Shown: in pieces, positions 8,587 through 16,780 of the stretch
How the letters are laid out: every line of letters begins with the position of its first letter
Position numbering within the stretch: the first letter of the stretch is position 1
NCBI GenBank assembly: GCA_017502305.1
Contig: JAFVVG010000064.1
Span: 1 to 44,850, forward strand
Direction of reading: 5' to 3'
DNA length: 44,850 nucleotides
DNA from: Clostridia bacterium
Lineage (GTDB): Bacteria; Bacillota; Clostridia; Christensenellales; Aristaeellaceae
The notes under the pieces: model-generated
Database searches by the model: none
Seen by the model: only the letters and a program-made list of their open reading frames with translations
Told to the model about the DNA's origin: nothing
Position numbers and translations under genes: made by a program

Positions 8587-9300
8587 ATGATGAAAAAGAA
8601 GATGGTTGACGAGCGTATCCGCAAAGAGTCCAACGCGCTGCTGGCAAAGTATTATTGGGTGATGCTGGCGTTGCAGGCGCTGGTGCTTGTGGTGAAATTG
8701 TGCCTGGAGCCGGAGGTTGTATATTGGGCGCTGGATGGCGTCATCCTGCTGGCAGGACTGGGCGTGATGGCGGTGATGCGCACCGTGAAGGGCCTGTGGG
8801 GCCAGAAGGACGAAGCCCTGCGGGAGATCGACAACGGCGTGCTGAGCACTTCCTTCGGCACCATGCTGTGGGTGACGCTGATCGGCTCGGAGATCCTGAT
8901 CTTCGGCGATGGGGAGAACGCCCTGTGGTATGGCGCGACCATCCTGCCGCTGCTGATCTGCTGCGCCATCTATACCGTGCTGGTGATGAAGCGGGGGCTG
9001 ATCCTGTGGGGCGGCAAGCAGAATGAGGGCGATGCCAAGAAACGTCTGCGCAAGTCCACTGCCCTGGGCGCCCTGGCCTATGGCGCCATCATGGCCGCCC
9101 CGGATTGCTTCCGGTATGGTGAGTTCCGGGTGGAGGGCCTGATCAAGCTGCTGCTGATGGCGGCCACCTGGGGGCTGCTGTTCTATGGCCTGATGGTGCT
9201 GGTGATCAACCGTGGTGAGAAGGCTGCCAACAAGGCCGTGGAAGCGGTGGAAGCCGAGGACGAAGCAGGAGGAGCGGTGCAGAATGAAGAAGATTGCTGA
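8587..9300 (+). CDS. Small multi-pass membrane protein, DUF6773-like
   Basis: Not assigned to a function. The 237-residue protein begins MMKKKMVDERIRKES, then alternates hydrophobic segments (about residues 20-40, 43-58, 90-105, 110-130, 150-170, 183-203) with charged linkers, and ends in a long acidic tail rich in Glu and Ala. It resembles, from memory, the family listed as DUF6773; this needs a database check. It is a paralogue of the next gene: both open with a Lys-rich DERxxxES segment and share VxGLWGxxDE about 75 residues in. I chose ATG 8587 because it follows GAGGAGG; the in-frame ATG at 8527 falls on the -35 box. The gene overlaps the next one by 17 bases, so they form one operon with the XRE gene. 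Confidence 0.85.
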   Translation: MMKKKMVDERIRKESNALLAKYYWVMLALQALVLVVKLCLEPEVVYWALDGVILLAGLGVMAVMRTVKGLWGQKDEALREIDNGVLSTSFGTMLWVTLIGSEILIFGDGENALWYGATILPLLICCAIYTVLVMKRGLILWGGKQNEGDAKKRLRKSTALGALAYGAIMAAPDCFRYGEFRVEGLIKLLLMAATWGLLFYGLMVLVINRGEKAANKAVEAVEAEDEAGGAVQNEEDC

Positions 9301-9961
9301 TGAGCGTGTGGTGCAGGAATCCCACGGCGTGATGGCGAAGAACTTCCGCACAGCCGTGCTGTTGCTGGCCCTGCTGTTGGTGGTGAAGGCCGCGGGTGTG
9401 CTGATCGGCTTGCCCTGGCATGCGCTGCTGCCGGAGGCCTGCGGCCTGCTTTGCGGCGGTGTGGTCTGGGGGATCTGGAAGAGTGTCCGCGGCCTGTGGG
9501 GCACGGCGGATGAGCGCATTGCCGCAGAACGTCAGGTGTGCCTGAGTACCTCCTGGACGGTGACCCATTGCGTGGCGCTGCTGGTATGCACGGTGATGAT
9601 GTTTCTGGATCGGGACAACAGCATGGCGTACATGCTCACGGCGCTGGCCATGACGCTGATTATGTATTGCACCATGGGCCGGATGACGCAAAAAGGCGTC
9701 TATGGCGCCGGTAACCGGGGCTCTGTGTGGCAGCGGGTGGCGCTTATTGCGGGCATAACGCTGGTGATGGCGCCGGCGATGCTGTGGCTGATGGGCAAAA
9801 TGCGCCAGCAGACCTATGAATGGTGGATGTACATCCTGGTGGAGGCGATTATGCTTGGTTCCTGCGTGCTGGGCGGCGTGCTGGCCCAAAGGATGGCCAA
9901 GCGCAGCGCCACCAACGCGGAGGAGCAGCTGAAAGCGGCGGAGGATGCAGATGAAGAATAA
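9284..9961 (+). CDS. Second small membrane protein, DUF6773-like paralogue
   Basis: 225 residues, no recognised function. Opens MKKIADERVVQESHGVMAK and shows five or six hydrophobic stretches (about residues 24-44, 48-62, 95-110, 116-130, 150-168, 186-202). The segment WKSVRGLWGTADERI matches MRTVKGLWGQKDEAL of the preceding protein, so the pair arose by duplication. The C-terminal tail is again charged and rich in Ala and Glu. The ATG at 9284 lies inside the end of the preceding gene and 11 bases behind AGGAGG (9267-9272). Its own end overlaps the start of the XRE gene. Probably the two products work together in the membrane, perhaps as a heteromer; that is inference. Confidence 0.85.
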   Translation: MKKIADERVVQESHGVMAKNFRTAVLLLALLLVVKAAGVLIGLPWHALLPEACGLLCGGVVWGIWKSVRGLWGTADERIAAERQVCLSTSWTVTHCVALLVCTVMMFLDRDNSMAYMLTALAMTLIMYCTMGRMTQKGVYGAGNRGSVWQRVALIAGITLVMAPAMLWLMGKMRQQTYEWWMYILVEAIMLGSCVLGGVLAQRMAKRSATNAEEQLKAAEDADEE

Positions 9962-10151
9962 GCGTATGAAAATCGCCCGCATTGAGTGCGACCTGAGCCA
10001 GGAGCAGCTGGCGGAGCGCCTGGGCGTGACAAGGCAGACCATTGGCCTGATTGAATCCGGCAGCTACAATCCCACGCTGAAATTATGTGTGGCCATCTGC
10101 AAGGAGCTGGGCAAGACCCTGGATCAGCTGTTCTGGCCGGAGGACATATAA
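9951..10151 (+). CDS. Small XRE-family helix-turn-helix transcription regulator
   Basis: 66 residues that are almost entirely one HTH_3 domain: SQEQLAERLGVTRQTIGLIE is the helix-turn-helix, followed by NPTLKLCVAICKELGKTLDQLFW, the classic ending of stand-alone Firmicute regulators that pair with small membrane proteins. Two ATG codons are possible. The one at 9951 (MKNKRMKIAR) lies six bases behind GGAGG and fits the family's usual start, whereas 9945 would touch the ribosome-binding site. It overlaps the end of the upstream membrane-protein gene by 11 bases. Likely an autorepressor of its own operon through the palindrome at 8514-8538; this is inference. Confidence 0.92.
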   Translation: MKNKRMKIARIECDLSQEQLAERLGVTRQTIGLIESGSYNPTLKLCVAICKELGKTLDQLFWPEDI

Positions 10152-10210
10152 AACAAAAAAAGAGAGGCTGGGGAGAGGGTTCTTAAGGAACAATTTATCT
10201 CACAACAGAG

Positions 10211-10247
10211 AAAAACGAGTATCCGGCAGTATGCCGGATACTCGTTT
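10211..10247. terminator. Bidirectional terminator between convergent units
   Basis: A perfect 13-bp stem (10215-10227 with 10233-10245) and five-base loop. On the minus strand it is followed by five U, on the plus strand by three, so it can end both the XRE operon and the acetyltransferase gene. The remaining gap 10248-10364 shows nothing else. Confidence 0.8.
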
Positions 10248-10364
10248 GCATTTGTGGTTGTATAAACGCAATGCACTGGTACAGTGCGTATAATTGCGCC
10301 CTCACCAAACAATGGGAAGTGGTTTTCGGCTGCTCGACAAATTGGAATTTGACGATGAACCCGT

Positions 10365-10931
10365 TTAGTCTATCTTTGCATAATCTTCTCTAAGCATACC
10401 GTAAATGTTATAGTCACAATAGACCGAAACCATTTTGCCTTGTCGGATTGTCCCCTCTTTTATGAAACCACACCGCTCAAGGACCTTATTTGAAGCGATA
10501 TTCCTGACATCAGCACTCCCATTCAGCCGCTCTATTTCTGTATTTTCGAATATGAAGCGTACCACTTCCTTTAGTGCTTCTGTAGTAATTCCCATATTCC
10601 AATATTCAGGATGAATACGATACGCAATATCACCCATCCTTGAATTCTGTATATTAAAAACTGCAATCATTCCAATAACAGTATTTGTTTCTTTCAAAAC
10701 AATGCCCCAGTCAAAATCTGGTGAAGGCTTCCTTTTCACCCAAGGACGGGGGTCAATGAACATCAATTCTGGATTTTTTTCACCCTTGCTGGCTTTTCGT
10801 CCCCAATAGGTATAAATTTCATCTCTCCCCAACCATTCTTTCAAATCTGGTACATCTGCTTCGTTAAGAGTTCTAATGATAAGCCTGTCAGTTTCAAGGA
10901 CAGGTTTATCTATCTCGTAATCTTTTAACAT
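10365..10931 (-). CDS. GNAT N-acetyltransferase, RimJ/RimL-like, low GC
   Basis: Acyl-CoA-dependent N-acetyltransferase of 188 residues. It opens with the RimJ/RimL-type segment LETDRLIIRTLNEAD, has the beta-4 strand VIGMIAVFNI, and the acetyl-CoA region HPEYWNMGITTEALKEVVRF, ending with SNKVLERCGFIKEGTIR. The substrate could be a ribosomal-protein N-terminus, a small molecule or an antibiotic. Base use stands out: AT-rich codons (TTA, AAA, GAT, ATA) throughout, against strongly GC-rich neighbours, which signals recent acquisition. Start at 10931 is supported by GGAGG and a strong promoter. No mobility gene is attached. Confidence 0.9.
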   Translation of the reverse strand: MLKDYEIDKPVLETDRLIIRTLNEADVPDLKEWLGRDEIYTYWGRKASKGEKNPELMFIDPRPWVKRKPSPDFDWGIVLKETNTVIGMIAVFNIQNSRMGDIAYRIHPEYWNMGITTEALKEVVRFIFENTEIERLNGSADVRNIASNKVLERCGFIKEGTIRQGKMVSVYCDYNIYGMLREDYAKID

Positions 10932-10948
10932 GATTCCTCCATCATATT

Positions 10949-10977
10949 ATTGTATTCTGTCTCTTCGGCCTAATCAA
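10949..10977 (-). promoter_or_regulatory. Promoter of the low-GC acetyltransferase
   Basis: Minus strand: TTGATT (10972-10977), 17-base spacer, TACAAT (10949-10954). Confidence 0.7.
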
Positions 10978-11015
10978 GTTTATTGTTTTCATTCTATCAC
11001 AGCAGTACAAGAAAT

Positions 11016-11037
11016 AGCAAGCCTTGTAGGGCTTGCT
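11016..11037 (-). terminator. Hairpin downstream of nrdR
   Basis: An 8-bp stem (AGCAAGCC with GGCTTGCT; 11016-11023, 11030-11037) and six-base loop; on the minus strand it is followed by only a modest T-rich stretch. It may end the nrdR transcript. Confidence 0.4.
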
Positions 11038-11062
11038 GTTTCGGCATTTCTTTGGTGTAATG

Positions 11063-11084
11063 GGAAGGATAACTCCTTCCTTTT
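11063..11084 (+). other. Small hairpin followed by T run, no gene to terminate
   Basis: GGAAGGA (11063-11069) and TCCTTCC (11074-11080) with a four-base loop and TTTT on the plus strand. No plus-strand gene reads into it, so it may be a remnant of an inserted segment. Confidence 0.35.
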
Positions 11085-11114
11085 CAGCACCTAACTGTGC
11101 CTCTCTTTTTTTGT

Positions 11115-11582
11115 TTACTTCAAATTCTTGTTTTCGTTGACCAGCTTCTGCAATTCATCCATGAAGGTACCCAGGTCGGTAAACTTGCGGTATACGGCGG
11201 CGAAACGCACATAGGCCACGTCGTTCAGGGCCTTGAGCTCGGCCATGACCATATCGCCGATCTTCTGGGAGGGAATCTCGCTTTCCATGCTGGCATAGGC
11301 GGCCTGCTCGATACGGGTGGTGATCTCGTCGATCTCCTGGGCGGTCACAGGCAGCTGGTTGCTGGCGTGGATAATGCCGGTCTTGATCTTCTGGGGATCA
11401 AAGGCCTCGCGGCGGCCATCACGCTTGATGACCATCAGGGGGACCATTTCGATCTTCTCATAGGTGGTGAAGCGGCGGCCGCAGCTGGTGCACTCGCGCC
11501 GGCGGCGGATGCTGCTGCCCTCTTCGGTGGGACGGGAATCAATCACCTTACTATCTGTGCAATTACAGTACTGACAACGCAT
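11115..11582 (-). CDS. nrdR: Transcriptional repressor NrdR
   Basis: Nucleotide-sensing repressor of ribonucleotide reductase genes. The 155 residues fit the family exactly: N-terminal zinc ribbon with Cys 3, 6, 31 and 34 (MRCQYC and CTSCGRRFTT), the basic SSIRRRREC stretch used for DNA binding, then the ATP-cone (about 49-139) that binds ATP or dATP. Ends in a Lys/Asn-rich tail. Own promoter upstream; recQ lies further upstream on the same strand with an AT-rich gap. No ribonucleotide reductase gene is in this window, so its targets lie elsewhere. Confidence 0.97.
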   Translation of the reverse strand: MRCQYCNCTDSKVIDSRPTEEGSSIRRRRECTSCGRRFTTYEKIEMVPLMVIKRDGRREAFDPQKIKTGIIHASNQLPVTAQEIDEITTRIEQAAYASMESEIPSQKIGDMVMAELKALNDVAYVRFAAVYRKFTDLGTFMDELQKLVNENKNLK

Positions 11583-11615
11583 ATTTCCGCCTCCAAAATG
11601 TTGGTGTTCCTATAG

Positions 11616-11644
11616 AGTATAACATAATGGAAGTGAAAATGAAA
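11616..11644 (-). promoter_or_regulatory. Promoter of nrdR
   Basis: Minus strand: TTTCAT (11639-11644), 17-base spacer, TATACT (11616-11621), followed by TTTTGGAGG ahead of the ATG at 11582. Confidence 0.6.
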
Positions 11645-11679
11645 TAGTTTTGTAAAACTTTTTTGAATTTATTTTAAAT

Positions 11680-13443
11680 TTATTCGGGCCATTCTCCGTC
11701 AGAGAGCAGGCCCAGCTTTGCCAGGCGAGAACGGATGGCGCCGGCGGACCGGCTGTGCTGGTCGCTGAGCTCCAGAATGGAAATGCCGTTCAGGTAGCCT
11801 TCGCGGAGCTCGTTGTCCTCCTGTCTGGTCCAGGCCCGGGGGCGGGTGGTGCGCTGGGGCACTGCCTTCACCACCGTGCGCTGGGGATGGGCGGCCACAA
11901 AGGCATGGATGACCTTGAGGAAGCTGTTGCCCCACTTGCCCACCTTGGCGGTACCCATGCCGTGAACGGAGAGCATCTCGTCCAGGTTGCGGGGCATGCG
12001 GCGGGCCATATCGGCGAGGGTCTTGTCGTCGCAGATGATATAGGGCGGCACCCGAAGGCCCTGGGCCAGCTTCAAGCGGCAGACACGCAGCTGCTCGTAG
12101 AGATTGTCCGGGTCGGCGGCGGGTAACTCCGGGATGCTGGGCTGGGCAGGCTGAACAAACACGCTGCCCATGGCGGTTGCTTTCTTACGGGAGGGTCGCT
12201 TCATTTCCTCCACATAGTCGTACTGCTGGCCCACGCAATGGCTGCAGCCATCGCATTTCTCCGGGGCGGCCTGACCGAAGTATTTCAGGATATATTGCCG
12301 AAGGCAATGGCTGCCGGTGGAGTAGTCGATCATGGTTTCCAGCCGGCGCATGTCCTGGCGCCGCACGGCCTCCTGCTCGTCGGAGGTTAGCTCCGGATTG
12401 GGGTCGGAGTGCTCCAGCATCCATTTGGCGGTATAGATATCCGATCCGTTGTAGAGCAGGATGCACTCCGCGTCGGTGCCGTCACGGCCGGCGCGTCCAG
12501 CCTCCTGATAGTAGGCCTCCATGGAGCGGGGCATGTTGTAGTGGATGACGAAATTCACGTTGGATTTGTCAATTCCCATGCCGAATGCGTTGGTGGCCAC
12601 CATGATCTGCACCCGGTCGTACTGGAAATCCTCCTGTGAGGCACGGCGCTCCTCGTCGGAAAGGCCGGCGTGGTAGCGCCCGGCGGAGAAGCCCTCGGCA
12701 GTGAGCTTGTCGCAGACCTCCTCCACGGCCTTGCGGGTGGCGCAGTAGACGATGCCGCTTTGCTCCTTTTTCGTGCGGAGAATGGCGGAAAGCGCCGGGT
12801 ATTTCGATTTGGGCCGAACCACCTCGAAGTATAGGTTGGGGCGGTCGAAGCCGGTGGAGGTCATGGCGGGGGAGCGCAGGCGCAGAAGGCGGATGATATC
12901 CTCCCGCACCCGGGCGGTGGCGGTGGCCGTGAAAGCACCCACGGCGGGCCGGGTGGGCAGGGAGTCCACAAAATCGGCGATTTTCAGATAATTGGGCCGG
13001 AAGTCCTGGCCCCACTGGGAAACGCAGTGGGCCTCGTCCACGGCGATGAGGGAGATGGGCGCGCTGCGGGCAAACTGCTGGAAAGAGACTGTCTCCAGCC
13101 GCTCCGGGGCTACATAAATAATTCGGTACATGCCCATGCGGGCTCGCTCGGTGGCCAGGTCCAACTGGGCGGGGGTCAGGGAGCTGTTGAGATAGGCGGC
13201 AGGTACGCCGGCGCTTTTCAGGGCGGAGACCTGGTCCTTCATCAGGGAGATCAGCGGGGAGATCACCAGGGCGATACCGTTTTTCATCAGGGCAGGAACC
13301 TGGTAGCACATGGATTTGCCTGCGCCTGTGGGCATGATGCCCAGGCAGTCGCGCCCATCCAGCAAAGCGTCCACCAGGGTTTCCTGGCCGGGGCGGAAGC
13401 CGTCGTGACCAAAGTAGTGCTTCAGGGTTTCGTGCTTGTTCAT
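11680..13443 (-). CDS. recQ: ATP-dependent DNA helicase RecQ, short form with C-terminal HTH-like extension
   Basis: 3'-5' DNA helicase for recombination repair. From ATG 13443 it has 587 residues. Domains: helicase core with Walker A PTGAGKS (38-44), DEAH box (136-139) and motif VI QEAGRAGRDG (313-322); zinc module with Cys 380, 397, 400 and 403; HRDC domain (about 448-518); then a basic Myb/SANT-like or HTH segment (about 535-580, TRQEDNELREGYLNG). Only about 45 residues separate the zinc module from HRDC, so the RQC winged helix is missing. The frame is open up to 13521, but the promoter at 13474-13502 and AAAGGAGGAG just before 13443 set the start. Confidence 0.93.
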   Translation of the reverse strand: MNKHETLKHYFGHDGFRPGQETLVDALLDGRDCLGIMPTGAGKSMCYQVPALMKNGIALVISPLISLMKDQVSALKSAGVPAAYLNSSLTPAQLDLATERARMGMYRIIYVAPERLETVSFQQFARSAPISLIAVDEAHCVSQWGQDFRPNYLKIADFVDSLPTRPAVGAFTATATARVREDIIRLLRLRSPAMTSTGFDRPNLYFEVVRPKSKYPALSAILRTKKEQSGIVYCATRKAVEEVCDKLTAEGFSAGRYHAGLSDEERRASQEDFQYDRVQIMVATNAFGMGIDKSNVNFVIHYNMPRSMEAYYQEAGRAGRDGTDAECILLYNGSDIYTAKWMLEHSDPNPELTSDEQEAVRRQDMRRLETMIDYSTGSHCLRQYILKYFGQAAPEKCDGCSHCVGQQYDYVEEMKRPSRKKATAMGSVFVQPAQPSIPELPAADPDNLYEQLRVCRLKLAQGLRVPPYIICDDKTLADMARRMPRNLDEMLSVHGMGTAKVGKWGNSFLKVIHAFVAAHPQRTVVKAVPQRTTRPRAWTRQEDNELREGYLNGISILELSDQHSRSAGAIRSRLAKLGLLSDGEWPE

Positions 13444-13473
13444 GCGGCTCCTCCTTTTTTCGGCATCCTGCTT

Positions 13474-13502
13474 ATTGTACAGCGAAACGGAGGTTTCTGC
13501 AA
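13474..13502 (-). promoter_or_regulatory. Promoter of recQ
   Basis: Minus strand: TTGCAG (13497-13502), 17-base spacer, TACAAT (13474-13479). It lies back to back with the galM promoter and excludes the upstream in-frame ATG at 13521. Confidence 0.65.
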
Positions 13503-13521
13503 GACGGAGGCGTGTTTGCAC

Positions 13522-13549
13522 TTGACAAGTTCCGGTAATGGGTTACAAT
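13522..13549 (+). promoter_or_regulatory. Promoter of galM
   Basis: TTGACA (13522-13527), 16-base spacer, TACAAT (13544-13549); the AGGAGG ribosome-binding site follows before ATG 13588. Confidence 0.7.
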
Positions 13550-13587
13550 AGAATGCAAGGATGTTACGTATAAAAGGAGGTTTTCCT

Positions 13588-14655
13588 ATGTCTATTACCA
13601 TCAAGCCCTTTGGCCAGACCAAAGAAGGCCAGCAGGTCAATCAATACACCCTGACCAACGCCAGCGGCGCTTCCATTTCCGTGATTGATTGGGGCGCTAT
13701 CCTGACGTCCATCATCGTGCCCGATCGTGAAGGCAATCTGGCCGACGTGGCCCTGGGCTTTGATTCCATGGAAAAGTACGGCGACAACCACGGCTCCATG
13801 GGCGATACCGTGGGCCGCTACGGCAACCGCATCGGCAAGGGCAAGTTCACCCTGGACGGCGTGGAGTATCAGCTGGCCCTGAACGACCACGGCATCAACC
13901 ACCTCCACGGCGGCAACCGCGGCTTTGATGCCTATATGTGGGAAGCCACCCCCGCCGAGGGCAAGCACCAGGACAGCGTGGCCTTCCACCGCGTCAGCCC
14001 CGATGGGGAAGAGAACTATCCCGGCAACCTGGACGTCACCGTGACCTACACCTGGGATGACGACAACAACCTGATCATCCGCTATGAGGCCACCACCGAC
14101 AAGGCCACCCTGTGCAACCTGACCAACCACACCTACTTCAACCTGGCCGGCCACGACCACGGCACCATCCGCGACCACGTGGTGTTCATCGACGCCGACG
14201 TCATTACCCCCGTGGACGAGGGCCTGATCCCCACCGGCGCCTATATGCCCGTGGCCTACACGCCCCTGGATCTGCGTGACGGCCTGCTGCTGGGCGACGG
14301 CCTGGACGCCATCGACACCTGCCCCCAGATGCAGCCCGCCGGCGGCTACGACCACAACTTCGTGCTGCGCAAGGGCGAGGCCATGGGCCTGTGCGCCTGT
14401 GTGGAGCATGAGGAATCCGGCCGCATCATGGAGGTTATCACCGACCAGCCCGCCGTGCAGCTCTACACCGCCTGCACCACCGACCTGGAGGGCGGCAAGG
14501 GCGGCGCCCACTATGGCCAGTATTCCGGCCTGTGCCTGGAGACCCAGCATTGCCCCGATGATCCCAACAATCCCCAGTTCCCCGGCACCACGGTGCTGCG
14601 CCCCGGTGAAAAGTACGACACCACCACCATTTACGCTTTCCGGGTTGACGATTAA
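13588..14655 (+). CDS. galM: Aldose 1-epimerase (mutarotase)
   Basis: Interconverts alpha and beta anomers of galactose, glucose or related sugars in the cytosol. 355 residues from ATG 13588, which sits seven bases behind AGGAGG; an in-frame ATG at 13561 has no such site. Family motifs: NRIGKGKFTLDG, the substrate segment NHLHGGNRGFD, the catalytic histidine region NLTNHTYFNLAGHD, YDHNFVL, and the catalytic glutamate region GLCLETQHCPDDPN. Codons are strongly C-ending, suggesting high expression. It precedes the secreted GH43 gene but is separated from it by a strong terminator, so the two are independently transcribed. Sugar specificity cannot be read from sequence. Confidence 0.95.
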   Translation: MSITIKPFGQTKEGQQVNQYTLTNASGASISVIDWGAILTSIIVPDREGNLADVALGFDSMEKYGDNHGSMGDTVGRYGNRIGKGKFTLDGVEYQLALNDHGINHLHGGNRGFDAYMWEATPAEGKHQDSVAFHRVSPDGEENYPGNLDVTVTYTWDDDNNLIIRYEATTDKATLCNLTNHTYFNLAGHDHGTIRDHVVFIDADVITPVDEGLIPTGAYMPVAYTPLDLRDGLLLGDGLDAIDTCPQMQPAGGYDHNFVLRKGEAMGLCACVEHEESGRIMEVITDQPAVQLYTACTTDLEGGKGGAHYGQYSGLCLETQHCPDDPNNPQFPGTTVLRPGEKYDTTTIYAFRVDD

Positions 14656-14666
14656 GCAGTCCGTTC

Positions 14667-14697
14667 AGCGGGTGCCTGAAAGGGCATCCGCTTTTTT
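14667..14697 (+). terminator. Intrinsic terminator after galM
   Basis: A 10-bp stem with one G-U pair (14667-14676 with 14683-14692), six-base loop, T run to 14697. Confidence 0.85.
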
Positions 14698-14772
14698 GTC
14701 ACAAAACAGCAGCTGTTTCGTCAAAGGAAAACGAAAGGGCCGCAGGGAAATACATTGCGGAGGGAATAACCT

Positions 14773-16701
14773 ATGCGGAAAATACTGATGGCGCTGTTGT
14801 GCCTGATGATACTCGCGGGCCTGGCCCAGGCGGAGGGCATCGACTATGCTTCTGATTTCTCCCATGGAACCGATGGCTGGTATCCCCGCTCCATGGGCGA
14901 GGCGACCCTGCAGGTGACAACGGAGGGGCTGGCCATTGCCGGACGCACCGCCACCTGGAATTCTCCTGGCCGCGCCTTCGACCTGGTGCCGGGGGAAACC
15001 TATACCATCTCGGTGGAGGTAAAGCAGGATGCTCTGCCCTCCGGCAGGTTTATGCTTTCGGTGGAACACGCGCTGGGCGGCACGGCCTCCTATGAGAACC
15101 TGGCGGTGGAGGAGATCGCCGCGGGTCAGTGGGTGACGCTGAATGCCGTTTACATGGCCGGTGAGTATGAAACCTTTGTGCTCTATGTGGAGGGCGGCGA
15201 GGCGGATACGCCGTTCACCATCCGCAATTTCCGGCTCTCCGGCGCCGGGCGGAAGGAAGAAGCAGGCCAGAAAGAGGAAACCCTGGTGATTCCCCAAACA
15301 TACGAGGAGCTGACAAGCATGTTTGACAGCCTGGAATGGAAGAAATCCTATAAGATCAACGGTTACAACAACCCCCTGTATACCCAGCGCTTTGGCGCTG
15401 ACCCGGGCTATCTGGTCTATAACGACCGGCTGTACATTTATACCACCAACGATCTGGTGGAGTACGACGGCGCGGGCAAGGTAAAGGAGAATACCTACGG
15501 CAAGATCAACAAGATCAACTGCATTTCCTCTGCCGACCTGGTGAACTGGACGGACCATGGCGCCATTCCCGTGGCAGGCCCCAACGGCGCCGCCAAGTGG
15601 GCCAGCAATTCCTGGGCGCCCTGCGCCGCCCACAAGGTTATCGACGGCAAGGATAAATTCTTCCTGTATTTCTGCAACGGCGGCAACGGCGTTTCCGTGC
15701 TGACGGCGGATGATCCCGCCGGCCCCTGGACGGATCCTCTGGGCCATGGCCTGATTACCCGGGCCGTGCCGAACTGCGCCAACGTGCTGTGGCTGTTTGA
15801 CCCAGCTGTGTTTGTGGATAACGATGGCACCGGTTATCTGTATTTCGGCGGCGGTGTGCCCTCGGGCAAGACGGCCAACCCCGGCACCATCCGCTGTGTG
15901 CAGCTGGGGGATGACATGATCTCCCTGGTGGGTGAGCCCCAGGTCATCGACGCGCCCTATGTGTTCGAGGATTCCGGCATCAACCGCATCGGCGATACGT
16001 ATTACTACTCCTATTGCTCCAACTGGCAGACCGACGGCAACGATATGGGCATTACCAGCGGCGCCATTGAGTATATGACCAGCCAGAATCCCCTGGGTCC
16101 CTTCACCTACCAGGGCGAACTGTTTGTGAACCAGGGCAGGTTCTTCGGCCTGTATGGCAATAACCATCACAGCATCCTGCAGTTCAAGGGCCAGTACTAC
16201 CTGGCCTATCATAACCGCCCTGTGGAAAAGGCCATGGGCATCACCGGCAATTACCGCAGCCCCCAGCTGGATAAGCTCACCGTGCTGGAGGATGGCAGCA
16301 TCGCCCCGGTGAAGGGCACCATGACAGGCGTTCCCCAGCTGGAAAATGTGAATCCCTATGAAAAGGTGTCTGCCCGCACCATCTACCGCGAGGCTGGCAT
16401 TGAGGTTGCCGGTCACGACCGGAGCGCCCTGCTGAAGGCCGGAACCGGCGCGTGGATCCAGGTGAAGGGCGTTGATTTCGCCCAGGGCGCCAGCCAGGTG
16501 ACCCTGCGGGCTTCCTCTGAAAACGGGGGCGCGGTGCGCTTCGCCACCAGCCCCAACGACAGCGACGTGCTGTGTGATGTGCTGGTTCCCGTCGGCGATA
16601 TGGAGGAAATCACCGTGGCTATGCCCGCTGTGGACGGTGTGAAGGACGTGTACCTGCTCTTCGCCGGCGATGTGACGGCGGACTGGTGGCAGGTCAAATA
16701 A
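14773..16701 (+). CDS. Secreted GH43 arabinoxylan arabinofuranohydrolase-like protein with two carbohydrate-binding regions
   Basis: Exported glycosidase of 642 residues. Signal peptide: MRKILMALLCLMILAGLAQA, cleavage likely after residue 20. Residues about 22-155 form a CBM4/9-like beta-sandwich, then a charged linker (158-172). The catalytic GH43 five-bladed propeller (about 190-530) shows Asp 210 (GADPG), Asp 343 (LFDPAV) and Glu 399 (FEDSG) in the places of the catalytic triad. Segments such as ISSADLVNWTDHG, SNSWAPCAAHK and NNHH match what I know of Bacillus XynD-type arabinoxylan arabinofuranohydrolases. Residues about 540-642 resemble a CBM6. It would remove arabinose from xylan outside the cell. 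No sortase or lipid anchor is visible. Single-gene unit, with terminator. Confidence 0.88.
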   Translation: MRKILMALLCLMILAGLAQAEGIDYASDFSHGTDGWYPRSMGEATLQVTTEGLAIAGRTATWNSPGRAFDLVPGETYTISVEVKQDALPSGRFMLSVEHALGGTASYENLAVEEIAAGQWVTLNAVYMAGEYETFVLYVEGGEADTPFTIRNFRLSGAGRKEEAGQKEETLVIPQTYEELTSMFDSLEWKKSYKINGYNNPLYTQRFGADPGYLVYNDRLYIYTTNDLVEYDGAGKVKENTYGKINKINCISSADLVNWTDHGAIPVAGPNGAAKWASNSWAPCAAHKVIDGKDKFFLYFCNGGNGVSVLTADDPAGPWTDPLGHGLITRAVPNCANVLWLFDPAVFVDNDGTGYLYFGGGVPSGKTANPGTIRCVQLGDDMISLVGEPQVIDAPYVFEDSGINRIGDTYYYSYCSNWQTDGNDMGITSGAIEYMTSQNPLGPFTYQGELFVNQGRFFGLYGNNHHSILQFKGQYYLAYHNRPVEKAMGITGNYRSPQLDKLTVLEDGSIAPVKGTMTGVPQLENVNPYEKVSARTIYREAGIEVAGHDRSALLKAGTGAWIQVKGVDFAQGASQVTLRASSENGGAVRFATSPNDSDVLCDVLVPVGDMEEITVAMPAVDGVKDVYLLFAGDVTADWWQVK

Positions 16702-16719
16702 AGGAACAAGGACAACAGC

Positions 16720-16756
16720 AAAGCCTCCGCATGAGCGCATCATGCGGAGGCTTTTT
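16720..16756 (+). terminator. Strong terminator between convergent GH43 and GNAT genes
   Basis: A perfect 14-bp stem (16720-16733 with 16741-16754), seven-base loop and T run on the plus strand. It may also stop the opposing minus-strand operon. Confidence 0.88.
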
Positions 16757-16780
16757 GTGTGCCGGCAGCGGCAGGGAATA

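Noticed and set aside
10932..11114. Minus-strand open stretch of about 58 codons between nrdR and the low-GC acetyltransferase
   Set aside because: No start codon or ribosome-binding site at its beginning and no recognised family; could be a gene remnant but cannot be supported.
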